Positions 8,498 through 17,857 of a DNA stretch of 64,000 nt are shown piece after piece (position 1 is the stretch's first letter; every line of letters begins with the position of its first letter). A program made the translations under genes and the position numbers. Where the stretch lies: contig NZ_JAESDK010000013.1 in the NCBI RefSeq assembly GCF_019249245.1, positions 1 through 64,000 of the forward strand, in the 5' to 3' direction. The DNA comes from Alteromonas lipotrueiana (GTDB taxonomy: Bacteria > Pseudomonadota > Gammaproteobacteria > Enterobacterales > Alteromonadaceae). The notes under the pieces were generated by a model that saw only the letters and a list, made by a program, of their open reading frames with translations, was not told where the DNA came from and made no database searches.

Positions 8498-8506
8498 TGC
8501 CCAGTG
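8498..8506. repeat. Left target-site duplication of the IS10-type element
   Basis: TGCCCAGTG occurs directly before the left terminal inverted repeat and again directly after the right one (9829-9837). Nine base pairs is the duplication length made by IS10 and many IS4-family elements. Confidence 0.93.
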
Positions 8507-9828
8507 CTAGCGAATCCCCTCATAAATTAAAGCAGATTCAATAATATAGACACGCATGGCGCAATTTGATCTAATTCATTTCGCCAAAAACATACCAGAA
8601 CAACACACCATGCGTGATATCTCTATCTTACATGATCTGCTTAAGAATCAATGCCCTAATTTGCATCAAAAACGCCTTTCCTCTCTGATGGTTGCTGTGC
8701 AATCGTTGCTTGACGGACAGCAACTTTCTCTTACCGAGTTGGGCCGGAATATTACCGGGCCCGTCGCGGCGAAGCACAACATTAAACGTATCGATCGACT
8801 ACTTGGTAATCGCGCTTTACACAACGAGAGATTCGATATTTATCGGTGGCATGCACGACTTCTTTGCGGAGCGAATCCAATGCCGATAATCCTAATAGAT
8901 TGGTCTGATGTGCGAGAACAAATGCGCCATCAAACCCTGCGAGCCTCAGTGAGTTTTGAAGGACGTTCTGTCATCCTTTATGAGCGGGTATTTCCATTTT
9001 CTCAATATAACTCACCGGTCAGTCACAATCCCTTTATACGAGAATTGGCAGCCATACTGCCTGAGCGCTGTTGCCCGCTTATCGTCACAGATGCGGGCTA
9101 TCGCAACACCTGGTTCCGGGAAGTTGAAAAGTTTGATTGGTTCTGGCTTGGACGTGTCCGTGGTGAAGTCGGTTTTCGTGAACAGGGTCAATCCAAATGG
9201 CGCAGCAACAAGTCCTTTTTCCCCTCAGCCAATTCCAGAGCGCGTTACCTGGGAACCGGTGAATTAGGTCGAAAAAGCCCCATTAATGCCTGTTTGCATC
9301 TGTTTAAAGCTAAATCCAAAGGGCGTAAAGACCAGCGCTCTTCCAAAGCCGGGCGTCATCACAATGCACAGCAAAATTATCGTGATAGCAGTAAAGAGCC
9401 CTGGCTACTGGCAACGAATATCCCCGCGGAATCACTGCCCTCAAAGAAACTCGTCAACCTCTATGCCAAACGAATGCAAATAGAAGAAAGTTTCCGCGAT
9501 ATGAAAAGCCCTCAATACGGGCTGGGACTGCGACACAGCAGAACACGTTGCCCTAAACGATTCGATATGCTGTTGCTCATTGCAATGCTTGCCGAATGGC
9601 TACTAAGGCTGATTGGAATAATAGCGCACAAGCATAATTGGCAGCATGCCTTCCAGGCTAATACTGTCCGAAACCGTCCGGTCCTATCACTAATAAGACT
9701 CGGTCGGGAAGTTCTGAAACGGCGACGGGATTACCCCGTTTCAATCACTAAAATTCGATGGGCTATAACGCAATACATCCGGCGGGTCCACGTTACCGGA
9801 GTGCCTGAATTATGAGGGGATCCCCCAG
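8507..9828 (+). mobile_element. IS10-type insertion sequence (IS4 family), apparently intact
   Basis: The element is 1322 bp, close to the 1329 bp of IS10. The left end begins CTAGCGAATCCCCTCATAA and the right end, read inward, begins CTGGGGGATCCCCTCATAA, so the terminal repeats share GATCCCCTCATAA-like cores with a few mismatches. Perfect 9-bp duplications flank it. It lies in non-coding DNA between the AT-rich envelope cluster and glmS and disrupts no recognisable gene. Confidence 0.93.
8556..9815 (+). CDS. IS4-family (IS10-type) transposase
   Basis: The 419-residue protein resembles Tn10/IS10 transposase throughout, for instance TELGRN, KHNIKRIDRLLGN and GLGLRHSRT. The DDE residues are D115 (IDWSD), D179 (TDAGY) and E310. 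The IS4 signature Y-2-R-3-E-6-K is complete (Y303, R306, E310, K317). IS10 transposase aligns from about residue 20, so translation may really begin at the ATG at 8613. The frame has no interruption, so the transposase should be functional. Confidence 0.95.
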   Translation: MAQFDLIHFAKNIPEQHTMRDISILHDLLKNQCPNLHQKRLSSLMVAVQSLLDGQQLSLTELGRNITGPVAAKHNIKRIDRLLGNRALHNERFDIYRWHARLLCGANPMPIILIDWSDVREQMRHQTLRASVSFEGRSVILYERVFPFSQYNSPVSHNPFIRELAAILPERCCPLIVTDAGYRNTWFREVEKFDWFWLGRVRGEVGFREQGQSKWRSNKSFFPSANSRARYLGTGELGRKSPINACLHLFKAKSKGRKDQRSSKAGRHHNAQQNYRDSSKEPWLLATNIPAESLPSKKLVNLYAKRMQIEESFRDMKSPQYGLGLRHSRTRCPKRFDMLLLIAMLAEWLLRLIGIIAHKHNWQHAFQANTVRNRPVLSLIRLGREVLKRRRDYPVSITKIRWAITQYIRRVHVTGVPEL

Positions 9829-9837
9829 TGCCCAGTG
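9829..9837. repeat. Right target-site duplication of the IS10-type element
   Basis: This is an exact copy of TGCCCAGTG at 8498-8506. Removing the element plus one copy restores a continuous intergenic sequence with no open frame across the joint. Confidence 0.93.
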
Positions 9838-9950
9838 TAGTGGCATGTACATGGCCCCCAATACGTTTTCCAATCAAGCTTTAAAATCAACATGCTCAAT
9901 TTCAGCGAAACCGGGAGTGTTTAATAACTTATCGGCCCGTCTGAATACAA

Positions 9951-9981
9951 AAAAACCAGCTGCATAACACAGCTGGTTTTT
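9951..9981. terminator. Bidirectional terminator downstream of glmS
   Basis: AAAAACCAGCTG (9951-9962) pairs with CAGCTGGTTTTT (9970-9981) around a 7-base loop. T-runs occur on both strands. In the minus direction it lies about 135 bp past the glmS stop. Confidence 0.75.
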
Positions 9982-10116
9982 GTATTGCTCTACTAAGAGG
10001 TGGACATAACTATTAGGTCATTAAGTATTTTTTCCCAAATAGCTATTTTCCAGCCTTATTTATAGCTTTCCAGCCTGGGACTGGAAGTGACGGCGCTTAA
10101 ACAACTTCAATAAGTA

Positions 10117-11949
10117 TTATTCCACCGTGACCGATTTTGCCAGGTTTCGTGGCTGATCTACATCAGTACCTTTGATAAGGGCAACGTAGTAAGACAACAG
10201 TTGTAATGGCAAGGTATAGATAATAGGCGCGATTACCGGCTCGCAATGTGGAACATTGATAACCCGCATGGTTTCATCAGACACAAACCGGGCATTTTTA
10301 TCAGCAAACACATACATAATGCCGCCGCGAGCGCGCACTTCTTCTACGTTAGATTTCAGTTTTTCAAGCAGCTGGTTATTAGGTGCAACCACAATAACCG
10401 GCATTTCTTCGTCTATCAGCGCCAGGGGACCATGTTTAAGCTCGCCCGAAGCATAGGCTTCAGCGTGAATATACGAGATTTCTTTAAGCTTCAGTGCCCC
10501 TTCCATCGCAATGGGATACTGATCGCCACGACCTAAAAACAGGCTGTGGTTTTTATCGGCAAATTCTTCGGCCAGGTCTTCTATGCCATCGCTGATGGTC
10601 AGAGTTTCTTCCAGCTTGGCTGGCAAGCTATGCAGTGCCTGAACAATGCTTTGATTATCAGCGTCGGTCAAACCATTATGCTTACCGATGGCCAGGGTTA
10701 ACATTAAAAATGCCGTTAGCTGAGTGGTAAAAGCTTTGGTTGAGGCCACTCCAATCTCGGCGCCCGCTTTGGTCATGAAAGCCAGATCAGACTCACGTAC
10801 CAGCGATGAACCCGGTACATTACATATGGTCAGGCTGGACATATAACCCAACTCTTTAGCCAGGCGTAAGGCAGCCAGCGTATCGGCGGTCTCACCTGAT
10901 TGCGAAATAGTAACCAACAAGCTGTTTTCGTGTACAACCGATTTGCGGTAACGAAATTCTGAGGCGATTTCTATGCCACACGACACATTGGCGTATTGCT
11001 CAAGCCAATAACGGGCGGTCATGCCGGCATGGTAGCTGGTACCACAGGCAATAATTTGCACATGTTTAACCCGAGATAAAATATCGTCGGCGCCTTCACC
11101 AAAAATATTGGCGGCCAAACCGGTTTCGGTAAGGCGGTCTTTAAGGGTATTACGAACCACGGTAGGCTGCTCGTGAATTTCTTTAAGCATATAATGACGA
11201 TACCCGGCTTTGTCGCCGGCATCATGTTCAATATTCGACTCAATGATTTCACGTTCAACAGGCTGGCCGTCTTTGTCAAAAATATTGACTTCGCGACGGG
11301 TTACTTCAGCCACGTCACCTTCTTCAAGAAAGATAAATTTGCGGGTAACCGGCAATAACGCCATTTGGTCAGAGGCTATAAAGTTTTCGCCTAAACCCAG
11401 ACCAATAACCAATGGGCTGCCTGAACGCGCAACCACTACTCTTGAGGGGTCTTCTTTGTCCATAATGACCGTGCCATAGGCACCATGAAACTGTTTCACC
11501 GATTGCTGTACCGCTTTTAACAGATCGCAGCCCGTCTTAAGTTGTTCGTTAACGGTGTGGGCAATCGTCTCGGTGTCGGTATCGCTGGTAAAGGTATAGC
11601 CTTTACTTTGCAGTTCTTCACGCAGGTCCATGTAGTTTTCGATGATACCATTGTGTACGACCGCAATGCGCTCATTTGAAAAATGCGGGTGTGCGTTGGC
11701 TTCGGTCACGCCGCCGTGGGTGGCCCAACGGGTGTGCGCGATGCCTGTGGTACCTCGTCCGTTTTCATCGTCAATGGCATCAACCAGTGACTGCACCTTA
11801 CCGGTACGACGAATACGATTTAGGGTGCCGTCTTTTTGTAACAGCGCCACACCCGCTGAATCATAGCCGCGATACTCAAGACGCTTTAAGCCTTCTAGTA
11901 AAATTTCTACAACGTTACGCTCGGCAACGGCTCCTACTATTCCACACAT
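10117..11949 (-). CDS. glmS: Glutamine--fructose-6-phosphate aminotransferase (isomerizing)
   Basis: GlmS makes glucosamine-6-phosphate from fructose-6-phosphate and glutamine, the first step toward UDP-GlcNAc for peptidoglycan and LPS. The protein has 610 residues (E. coli 609). It begins MCGIVGA, leaving C2 as the nucleophile of the class II glutaminase domain, followed by two SIS sugar-isomerase domains ([24 protein letters not shown]) and the conserved tail LAKSVTVE. It lies 3 bp downstream of the DeoR-type regulator gene and is probably co-transcribed with it. GlmU, two genes upstream, works later in the same pathway. Confidence 0.98.
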   Translation of the reverse strand: MCGIVGAVAERNVVEILLEGLKRLEYRGYDSAGVALLQKDGTLNRIRRTGKVQSLVDAIDDENGRGTTGIAHTRWATHGGVTEANAHPHFSNERIAVVHNGIIENYMDLREELQSKGYTFTSDTDTETIAHTVNEQLKTGCDLLKAVQQSVKQFHGAYGTVIMDKEDPSRVVVARSGSPLVIGLGLGENFIASDQMALLPVTRKFIFLEEGDVAEVTRREVNIFDKDGQPVEREIIESNIEHDAGDKAGYRHYMLKEIHEQPTVVRNTLKDRLTETGLAANIFGEGADDILSRVKHVQIIACGTSYHAGMTARYWLEQYANVSCGIEIASEFRYRKSVVHENSLLVTISQSGETADTLAALRLAKELGYMSSLTICNVPGSSLVRESDLAFMTKAGAEIGVASTKAFTTQLTAFLMLTLAIGKHNGLTDADNQSIVQALHSLPAKLEETLTISDGIEDLAEEFADKNHSLFLGRGDQYPIAMEGALKLKEISYIHAEAYASGELKHGPLALIDEEMPVIVVAPNNQLLEKLKSNVEEVRARGGIMYVFADKNARFVSDETMRVINVPHCEPVIAPIIYTLPLQLLSYYVALIKGTDVDQPRNLAKSVTVE

Positions 11950-11952
11950 ACT

Positions 11953-12735
11953 TCATACTCCGTTTGGCGTGGCTATCAATACCGTTACGCCTTGATCAGA
12001 AATTGCCTGTTTCACTGCCGGACTAATGTCGCCATCGGTGATCAGGTAAGTAATAGACTTCCAGGGTAATTCGAGGTTAGGCATACGGTGGTCAAGTTTG
12101 CTCGACTCGGCCATAATGACAACTTCTCTGGCCGCACTGGCCATGGTTTCTGTAAGTCCGGTTAATTCGTTAAATGTTGTGGTGCCCCGCTCTACATCAA
12201 TGCCTGCTGCGCCTATAAAAGCATAGTCAAAACTATAGGCCTGAGTGACTTTTTCTGCCATATGCCCCTGAAACGACTGCGATTGCTTATCCCAGGTTCC
12301 ACCTGTCATAAGAACGGTGGGCTCGTTGTCTTGCTCGGTTAAATAGTTTGCTGTTTTCAACGAGTTAGTCATAACCACCATACGGGAAAATGCACGTAAA
12401 TAAGGCAGTATTGTTTCGGTGGTGCTGCCGCAGTCAATAATAATTCTGGCATTGTCGTGTAACAGATCTGCGGCGTGCTCGCCAATGGCCCGCTTTTGGG
12501 GTGCGGGTAAAGATGGGGCTGAGTTTGCTAATGCTATGCTTGCCGTTGACACAGGGGCTGCACCGCCAAGCTGGCGTACCAACATGCCTTGCTGCGCTAA
12601 AATACTTAAGTCTTTGCGAATGGTAACCTCAGACGTACCAAATAATTTGGCAAGAGCATCTACCTGTGCATGACCATTGTCGTTCACCCAATTAACTATG
12701 GCATCACGACGCTGTTGAGTATTTCGCTTTTGCAT
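11953..12735 (-). CDS. DeoR/GlpR-family transcriptional regulator
   Basis: The 260-residue protein has an N-terminal DeoR helix-turn-helix (residues 5-60, ending TIRKDLSILAQQGMLVR) and a DeoRC sugar-phosphate sensor domain with IIDCGSTTETI and VMTNSLKTANYL. Regulators of this group sit next to glmS in several marine gammaproteobacteria. The 3-bp gap to glmS argues for one transcript and for control of amino-sugar supply by a phosphorylated sugar. The ligand is inferred from position only. Confidence 0.9.
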   Translation of the reverse strand: MQKRNTQQRRDAIVNWVNDNGHAQVDALAKLFGTSEVTIRKDLSILAQQGMLVRQLGGAAPVSTASIALANSAPSLPAPQKRAIGEHAADLLHDNARIIIDCGSTTETILPYLRAFSRMVVMTNSLKTANYLTEQDNEPTVLMTGGTWDKQSQSFQGHMAEKVTQAYSFDYAFIGAAGIDVERGTTTFNELTGLTETMASAAREVVIMAESSKLDHRMPNLELPWKSITYLITDGDISPAVKQAISDQGVTVLIATPNGV

Positions 12736-12813
12736 ATCGAAACTTTTTTATTTCACTATGAAAGATATTAAACTACAATTAATCTTAACTGACAACCTGC
12801 CAGACAAACTATT

Positions 12814-13836
12814 TTAAAGCTCGATCCGTCGGCCCTCTGCATTACTGCGTATCGCAAGTTCGATAAGCTTTATAACAGGAACCACGCCAACCGCTGCTGC
12901 CGGGGACATTTGCTGGGCTAATATCGCGTTAGCCAATTGGGTATAAAACCCTACATAGTTACCTTTTTCAGTCTCAACAAGATCAAAATCAGTTTCAAAA
13001 CAAAACTTACCGAAACTTTCTTTACTTTCAACCCCGAAACTCTCTGCGTCTAAGGGGATACCACTTTTGAGCTGATTTTCCTGCGGATCCAGTCCATATT
13101 TACGATAACTTCCGGCGGTACCCTGCACATCAAATCGTAAGGTGGTATCTCCCTGAAACGGCGAGCTGCCTACCTCAACCATGTGATCTTCATAAAACAA
13201 AGTAATATCAAAAAAATCGTCGCTTTGTCCCCGCTCGCGTAGTGTTTTGATGGTAGCTTGCAGTGCGTAGGGCATACCGAACAGTTGTACACACTGGTCC
13301 AGCAGATGCGGGCCTAAATCCCAGAAAATCCCCGCACCCGGCCCGGCGTTTTCGCGCCAGCGGTCTTTGGGGACCGGCCGAAAACGGTCAAACCGGCTCA
13401 CCATACGTTTGATTTGTCCAAACCGATGGTCGGCTATCAGCTTTTTCAAGGTAAGAAAATCGCCATCATAGCGGCGATTATGATACACATGCAGTGTTTT
13501 CTGCTGTTGCTCAGCTTGTTCACATAAGGCTTTGGCGTGGGCTACGCTAAGCGTAAACGGCTTTTCTACCAGCACATGGCTATTGGCGGCAAGACATTGC
13601 TCAGCCTGGGCAAAATGTAAGTGATTAGGGGTAGTAATGATGCAAAGTTGCGGCTGTGCCTGGGCTAAAGCATCTTCAAGGGTGGTGTAAACGGGCATTT
13701 CAGGTAATACGTTATGTACCGCCTGCGGCCGTGAAGATACTACCCCACACAGGGTGTATTGGGGTAAATGCGATATAAAAGGCAAATGAAAGGTCTGGCC
13801 TGAGAAACCAAAGCCTACGAGTAACGTTTTAAGCAT
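12814..13836 (-). CDS. Gfo/Idh/MocA-family NAD(P)-dependent oxidoreductase
   Basis: The protein has 340 residues. It opens with a Rossmann fold (GFGFSGQTFHLP) and carries the family EKP motif (VEKPFTLSVAHA), followed by the alpha/beta substrate domain with DLGPHLLDQ. It resembles E. coli YdgJ/YhhX in length and motifs; their substrates are not firmly known. It lies between the DeoR-type regulator and glmU on the same strand, but the gaps on each side (78 and 139 bp, with a terminator in the second) suggest separate transcription. Confidence 0.88.
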   Translation of the reverse strand: MLKTLLVGFGFSGQTFHLPFISHLPQYTLCGVVSSRPQAVHNVLPEMPVYTTLEDALAQAQPQLCIITTPNHLHFAQAEQCLAANSHVLVEKPFTLSVAHAKALCEQAEQQQKTLHVYHNRRYDGDFLTLKKLIADHRFGQIKRMVSRFDRFRPVPKDRWRENAGPGAGIFWDLGPHLLDQCVQLFGMPYALQATIKTLRERGQSDDFFDITLFYEDHMVEVGSSPFQGDTTLRFDVQGTAGSYRKYGLDPQENQLKSGIPLDAESFGVESKESFGKFCFETDFDLVETEKGNYVGFYTQLANAILAQQMSPAAAVGVVPVIKLIELAIRSNAEGRRIEL

Positions 13837-13920
13837 AAATAACCTTTTGTGCAGAAGTGGAAAAAGGCTCGAATTACCACAGCATAGGTGCTGCAGCGCA
13901 AAAGAACTTACCTGAAGAAT

Positions 13921-13951
13921 TAAAAAAGCCCGGTAAAAAATTAGCCGGGCC
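13921..13951 (-). terminator. Terminator of glmU
   Basis: On the minus strand GCCCGG and CCGGGC (13950-13945 and 13933-13928) form a 6-bp stem with an 11-base loop, followed by six T residues (13927-13922). It starts about 25 bp after the glmU stop. Confidence 0.75.
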
Positions 13952-13975
13952 AGAATATATTAGTAATATTTTTTA

Positions 13976-15340
13976 TCAGCTTTTCTTTTGCGGACGCTGC
14001 CAGTTGCTGATATTACGCTGCTTTGCCCGCCCGATGGCCAGCGCACCGTTTTCAACTTTATTGGTAACGACCGAACCGGCGCCTACGGTTGCGTCTTTGC
14101 CAATTTCTACTGGCGCCACCAGCGCTGAATTTGAGCCAATAAAGGCATTTTCGCCAATTACCGTTTTTGATTTGTTCACACCATCGTAATTACAGGTAAT
14201 GGTACCGGCCCCTATATTGGCGTTGGGCCCAATGTCTGCATCGCCAAGGTAAGTAAGATGGTTGGCCTTGGCGCCTTCGCCCAGGGTCGACTTTTTCATC
14301 TCAACAAAGTTACCTACTTTGGCCTTTTTGTGCATGACTGAGCCTGGCCGCAAACGGGCAAAAGGTCCAATGGTACAGGCTTCACCCACCTGCGCATCAT
14401 CAATTAAAGTCTGCGCCTCAATAGTTGTGTTATCTGCAATATGACAGTCTTTTAAAACACAGTTAGGACCAATGTGTACATTGTTGCCCAGTGTAACCTT
14501 ACCCTCAAATACACAGTTAATATCAATAAAGACATCGTTACCGGTGGTAACATTACCGCGTACGTCTATACGGGCAGGGTCGGCCAGAGTCGCGCCACCA
14601 GTCATTAATTCGTCAGCCTGCCAGCGCTGCAACGCCCGCTCTAGTTTGGCCAGATGAATCCGGTTGTTTACACCTTCGGTTTCAACGACTTCGTCGGGAT
14701 GAGCAGCCTGAATCGTTTTGCCCTGCGACGCGGCCATTGCAATGACATCAGTTAAGTAATATTCACCCTGAGCGTTGTCGTTGCTTAACGATTTTAACCA
14801 GTGCTTAAGATCAGCGCCGTTCATCATCATCATGCCGGTATTTATTTCATTAATTTTGCGTTGGGCATCGGTGGCGTCTTTATGCTCTACAATGGCAGTA
14901 ATATTATTATCATCGCCACGTATAATGCGGCCCATACCGGTAGGGTCGTCAAGTTTTACCGTAAGCAACGCCAGGTCGCACTGCTGTTTGACCGCAACCA
15001 GTCGTTCCAGGGTTTGCTGTCGAATAAGCGGTGCATCTCCCACCAGAATTAAAACATCCTCGTTATCGGTAATGGCATCTGCTGCTTGCTGAACCGCGTG
15101 ACCCGTACCCAGCTGTTCGGCCTGTAAACACCAGTTAAGGTTATTACCGTGTATCTGCTGCTTAAGCAGATCGCCGCCGTGTCCGTAAACCAAATGAACC
15201 GCACTGGCCTGCATTGTTTCTACGGTATTAATAATCCGCTGCACCATGGGCACCCCGCCAACCTTATGTAAAACTTTGGGCAAAGCAGATTTCATACGGG
15301 TACCTTTACCCGCAGCCAGAACAACCACAGAAAACGACAT
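13976..15340 (-). CDS. glmU: Bifunctional UDP-N-acetylglucosamine pyrophosphorylase / glucosamine-1-phosphate N-acetyltransferase
   Basis: GlmU acetylates glucosamine-1-phosphate and couples it to UTP, giving UDP-GlcNAc. The protein has 454 residues (E. coli 456). The N-terminal uridylyltransferase has LAAGKGTRMKSALPKVLH. From about residue 250 a left-handed beta-helix of hexapeptide repeats forms the acetyltransferase (VGNFVEMKKSTLGEGAKANH, NYDGVNKSKTVIG). It has its own terminator at 13921-13951. Together with glmS it covers most of the amino-sugar route. Confidence 0.98.
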   Translation of the reverse strand: MSFSVVVLAAGKGTRMKSALPKVLHKVGGVPMVQRIINTVETMQASAVHLVYGHGGDLLKQQIHGNNLNWCLQAEQLGTGHAVQQAADAITDNEDVLILVGDAPLIRQQTLERLVAVKQQCDLALLTVKLDDPTGMGRIIRGDDNNITAIVEHKDATDAQRKINEINTGMMMMNGADLKHWLKSLSNDNAQGEYYLTDVIAMAASQGKTIQAAHPDEVVETEGVNNRIHLAKLERALQRWQADELMTGGATLADPARIDVRGNVTTGNDVFIDINCVFEGKVTLGNNVHIGPNCVLKDCHIADNTTIEAQTLIDDAQVGEACTIGPFARLRPGSVMHKKAKVGNFVEMKKSTLGEGAKANHLTYLGDADIGPNANIGAGTITCNYDGVNKSKTVIGENAFIGSNSALVAPVEIGKDATVGAGSVVTNKVENGALAIGRAKQRNISNWQRPQKKS

Positions 15341-15532
15341 GTAAATTCCTTAACTTCTGTTAGTAATAAATTGATATCAGGCCTAGTGTAACTAAGCCAA
15401 GAGTCAGAGTCAGCGATAGATACGGTGATTCTCGTATTTTGTTTAATTTACCGGTCCACCTAGTGGTTGGCGTTCTAATCGGCTATATTGCGCAAGCCTT
15501 CTTCTTAAGATATTTATCGCACGCAAAGGAGC

Positions 15533-16963
15533 ATGCACCGAATGAACGCCTTCAGAACCCTTCATCGTAGTATTTTGCTGCTATTTTTTGTTGTCGTGCT
15601 GGCCATTGTGACGCTGGTTCACTTTAGTATTTCCAAAATAGTGGCTGAGCAAAGCCGGGCCCAACAAAAATCTTTATCTCCGGCCATCAACCTGATTGTT
15701 AACGAGCTGCTTAAACCGCTGCATACTGCCGAGGCGTTAGGCCACTCACAAGAATTAGTGCGTTTGTTAGATCAGGACGAATTAAACGGCAATGAGGTAC
15801 TGCGTGTACTTGAGCGTATGGAACAGCAATTTGATTTGGTGTTCTTTTTAGCCAGTGAAAAAGAGCGTATGCAATACATGTCTGACGGTATGGTTATCCC
15901 GCTGATTGAAGGTCAGGTTAGCTGGTACTTTAAATATAAAGACCGGCCCGAAAAAGCAGTGGCCGACATTGGTAAATGGGAAGACACCCACTTTTATATC
16001 GACATCAAAATTTTTGATGACAACGGCAAATTTTTAGGTTTTTTTGGTGTAGGTCAAAGCTTATCGAGCTTCTTAGAGCTGTTTGACGAATACAAAAAAG
16101 AATATGGCTATGATTTTATTATTGTTGATGAAAACAGCGATATAATGCTGTCTTCCGAGGCCTCTCTTATTGCCGAATACTCAGATTTTACTAACTTGTC
16201 AGAGCTTGACTGGTTTGCTCAGTTGCCGGCAGAGGTACGCCAAAGACGCGACCTTAACAACCGCCTGGTTTCCATTGAAGAGCAGGAGTACCTGATTGCA
16301 GAGATGGGGCTTAACCAGTTCGACTGGACCGTGTTTTTGTTAAGCCCGCTGGAAAAGCGTCAGGCTGAAATTTCTCAGGGATTCATCTTTTCTGTGGTCA
16401 GTTTGCTGGTGGTGGTATTTGCCTTGTTTGTTCTGATTTACCACGTACTGTCTTATTTTCGCCGTGATATTCATCGTGAAATTTCGATACCGCCGGCAGC
16501 GCGGTTACCTGATCGCATCACCATTGAAAACGACTACAATAAGCTGTTAAAAGCGTATCAATACATAAGCGTGGCGCTGGTAAACATTGATAACTTTACG
16601 ATTATTAACGATACCTACGGCCGGGCCGCGGGCGATGACGTACATCAGCATGTGGTGCAATATCTACAATCACAGTTGAAAAACAAAGATGTGCTGGGAA
16701 TGTGGAGCAGTGAAGAGTTTATCATTTTACTGCCTGAATGTGGCCCTCACGAAGCGCGTAAAAAAGCTGAGGAATTGCGTAAAGGGATGTCAAATCTGCC
16801 GCCTATTGATAAAGCCCTGCAACTAAAACTTACCGCCTCTATTGGGGTGTCTTATACCGCGACCCCCCGCCCTATGAACGAGGTGACTGCCCATGCCGAA
16901 GATGCGCTTTATCAGGCACAGCGAGATGGGCGTAATATTGTCAGGGTTCAGCTTATTAGCTAA
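15533..16963 (+). CDS. Membrane GGDEF-domain protein with degenerate active site and periplasmic sensor domain
   Basis: The 476-residue protein has a membrane segment (about 12-32), a large periplasmic Cache-like sensor region (about 35-280), a second membrane segment (about 283-308) and a GGDEF domain (about 340-475). Fold landmarks are present (IDNFTIINDTYG, ASIGVSYTA). However, the signature reads S392-S393-E-E-F instead of GGDEF or GGEEF, the first metal Asp of the DxD pair is N351, and the RxxD inhibitory site is KNKD. Diguanylate cyclase activity is therefore doubtful, and it may act as a c-di-GMP or GTP sensor or a partner protein. It may start 3 codons later at a second ATG. Confidence 0.88.
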   Translation: MHRMNAFRTLHRSILLLFFVVVLAIVTLVHFSISKIVAEQSRAQQKSLSPAINLIVNELLKPLHTAEALGHSQELVRLLDQDELNGNEVLRVLERMEQQFDLVFFLASEKERMQYMSDGMVIPLIEGQVSWYFKYKDRPEKAVADIGKWEDTHFYIDIKIFDDNGKFLGFFGVGQSLSSFLELFDEYKKEYGYDFIIVDENSDIMLSSEASLIAEYSDFTNLSELDWFAQLPAEVRQRRDLNNRLVSIEEQEYLIAEMGLNQFDWTVFLLSPLEKRQAEISQGFIFSVVSLLVVVFALFVLIYHVLSYFRRDIHREISIPPAARLPDRITIENDYNKLLKAYQYISVALVNIDNFTIINDTYGRAAGDDVHQHVVQYLQSQLKNKDVLGMWSSEEFIILLPECGPHEARKKAEELRKGMSNLPPIDKALQLKLTASIGVSYTATPRPMNEVTAHAEDALYQAQRDGRNIVRVQLIS

Positions 16964-16964
16964 G

Positions 16965-17855
16965 CTATTTACCCGGCGCAAAACCCCGCCTGGCAAACAG
17001 GCGGGTCAATCCGGTGGTCATGGCCACCCCCAGCAAAATACAACCGCCGCCAATGAGCGCCTGCAAAGACACACTTTCATTAAGCAAAACCAACCCCCAA
17101 AAAATACCAAAAAGTGGCACGAGGTAGGCAACGGTAATGGCTTTTGACGGACCCACTGCGCCAATTAAATGAAAATACAATAAATAGGCAATGCCGGTAC
17201 CGCCTACCGCTAATCCGATAGCATTTATCCAGGCATAAGCAGAAGGTGACACTTCAGGCCAGGTTGCAATAGCCAGCGGTAACAAAAGTATCGACGCCAT
17301 CGCCTGCGAACCGGCTGCAACTGCCAAAGGTTTTACGCCTTGTAAATAACGTTTCATCATACATGCTGCTAACCCATAACAGGCGGTTGCGCCGCAAGCA
17401 GCCAAAATAGGCAACATCGACAGTTCCCCCCCCTGCAGCTTTTGTTCGCTGATAATAGCAACCCCTATAAACCCCAGAATAAGACCCAACACGGCGACCT
17501 TAGAAAGTTTTTCTTGTAACCACACATAAGCAACCATGGCGCCAAACATGGGCGCGGTGGCATTTAAAATAGCGTTGACACCCGCCTCAAGGTGCAGGCT
17601 GGCAAAATTGAATAAAACAAAAGGAATGGCTGTATTTATTGCGCCAATAGCCACAATAGGCCAAAAAAAGCGTTGTATATCGGCGGCCTGACGCCGTAGT
17701 AATAACACCGGTAATAAAACCAGGGTGGCTAATACGGTGCGCACTTCCACTAACGCAAAAATTCCGAACTCAGGCGCCGCGACACGCATAAAAATAAATG
17801 ACCCGCCCCATATGGCTGCAAGCATTAACAAAGCGGCAATTTCTTTTGCGGGCAT
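16965..17855 (-). CDS. EamA/DMT-superfamily transporter
   Basis: The 296-residue inner-membrane protein has about ten hydrophobic segments arranged as two EamA repeats. The family signature AAIWGGSFIFMRVAAPEF is near the N-terminus and a second-repeat copy (YLVPLFGIFWGLVLLNE) near the C-terminus. Such proteins export amino acids or metabolites; the substrate cannot be read from sequence. Its stop is one base from the end of the convergent GGDEF gene. It lies 2 bp downstream of ogt and is probably in an operon with ogt and the Ada/AlkA gene. Confidence 0.9.
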   Translation of the reverse strand: MPAKEIAALLMLAAIWGGSFIFMRVAAPEFGIFALVEVRTVLATLVLLPVLLLRRQAADIQRFFWPIVAIGAINTAIPFVLFNFASLHLEAGVNAILNATAPMFGAMVAYVWLQEKLSKVAVLGLILGFIGVAIISEQKLQGGELSMLPILAACGATACYGLAACMMKRYLQGVKPLAVAAGSQAMASILLLPLAIATWPEVSPSAYAWINAIGLAVGGTGIAYLLYFHLIGAVGPSKAITVAYLVPLFGIFWGLVLLNESVSLQALIGGGCILLGVAMTTGLTRLFARRGFAPGK

Positions 17856-17857
17856 AG

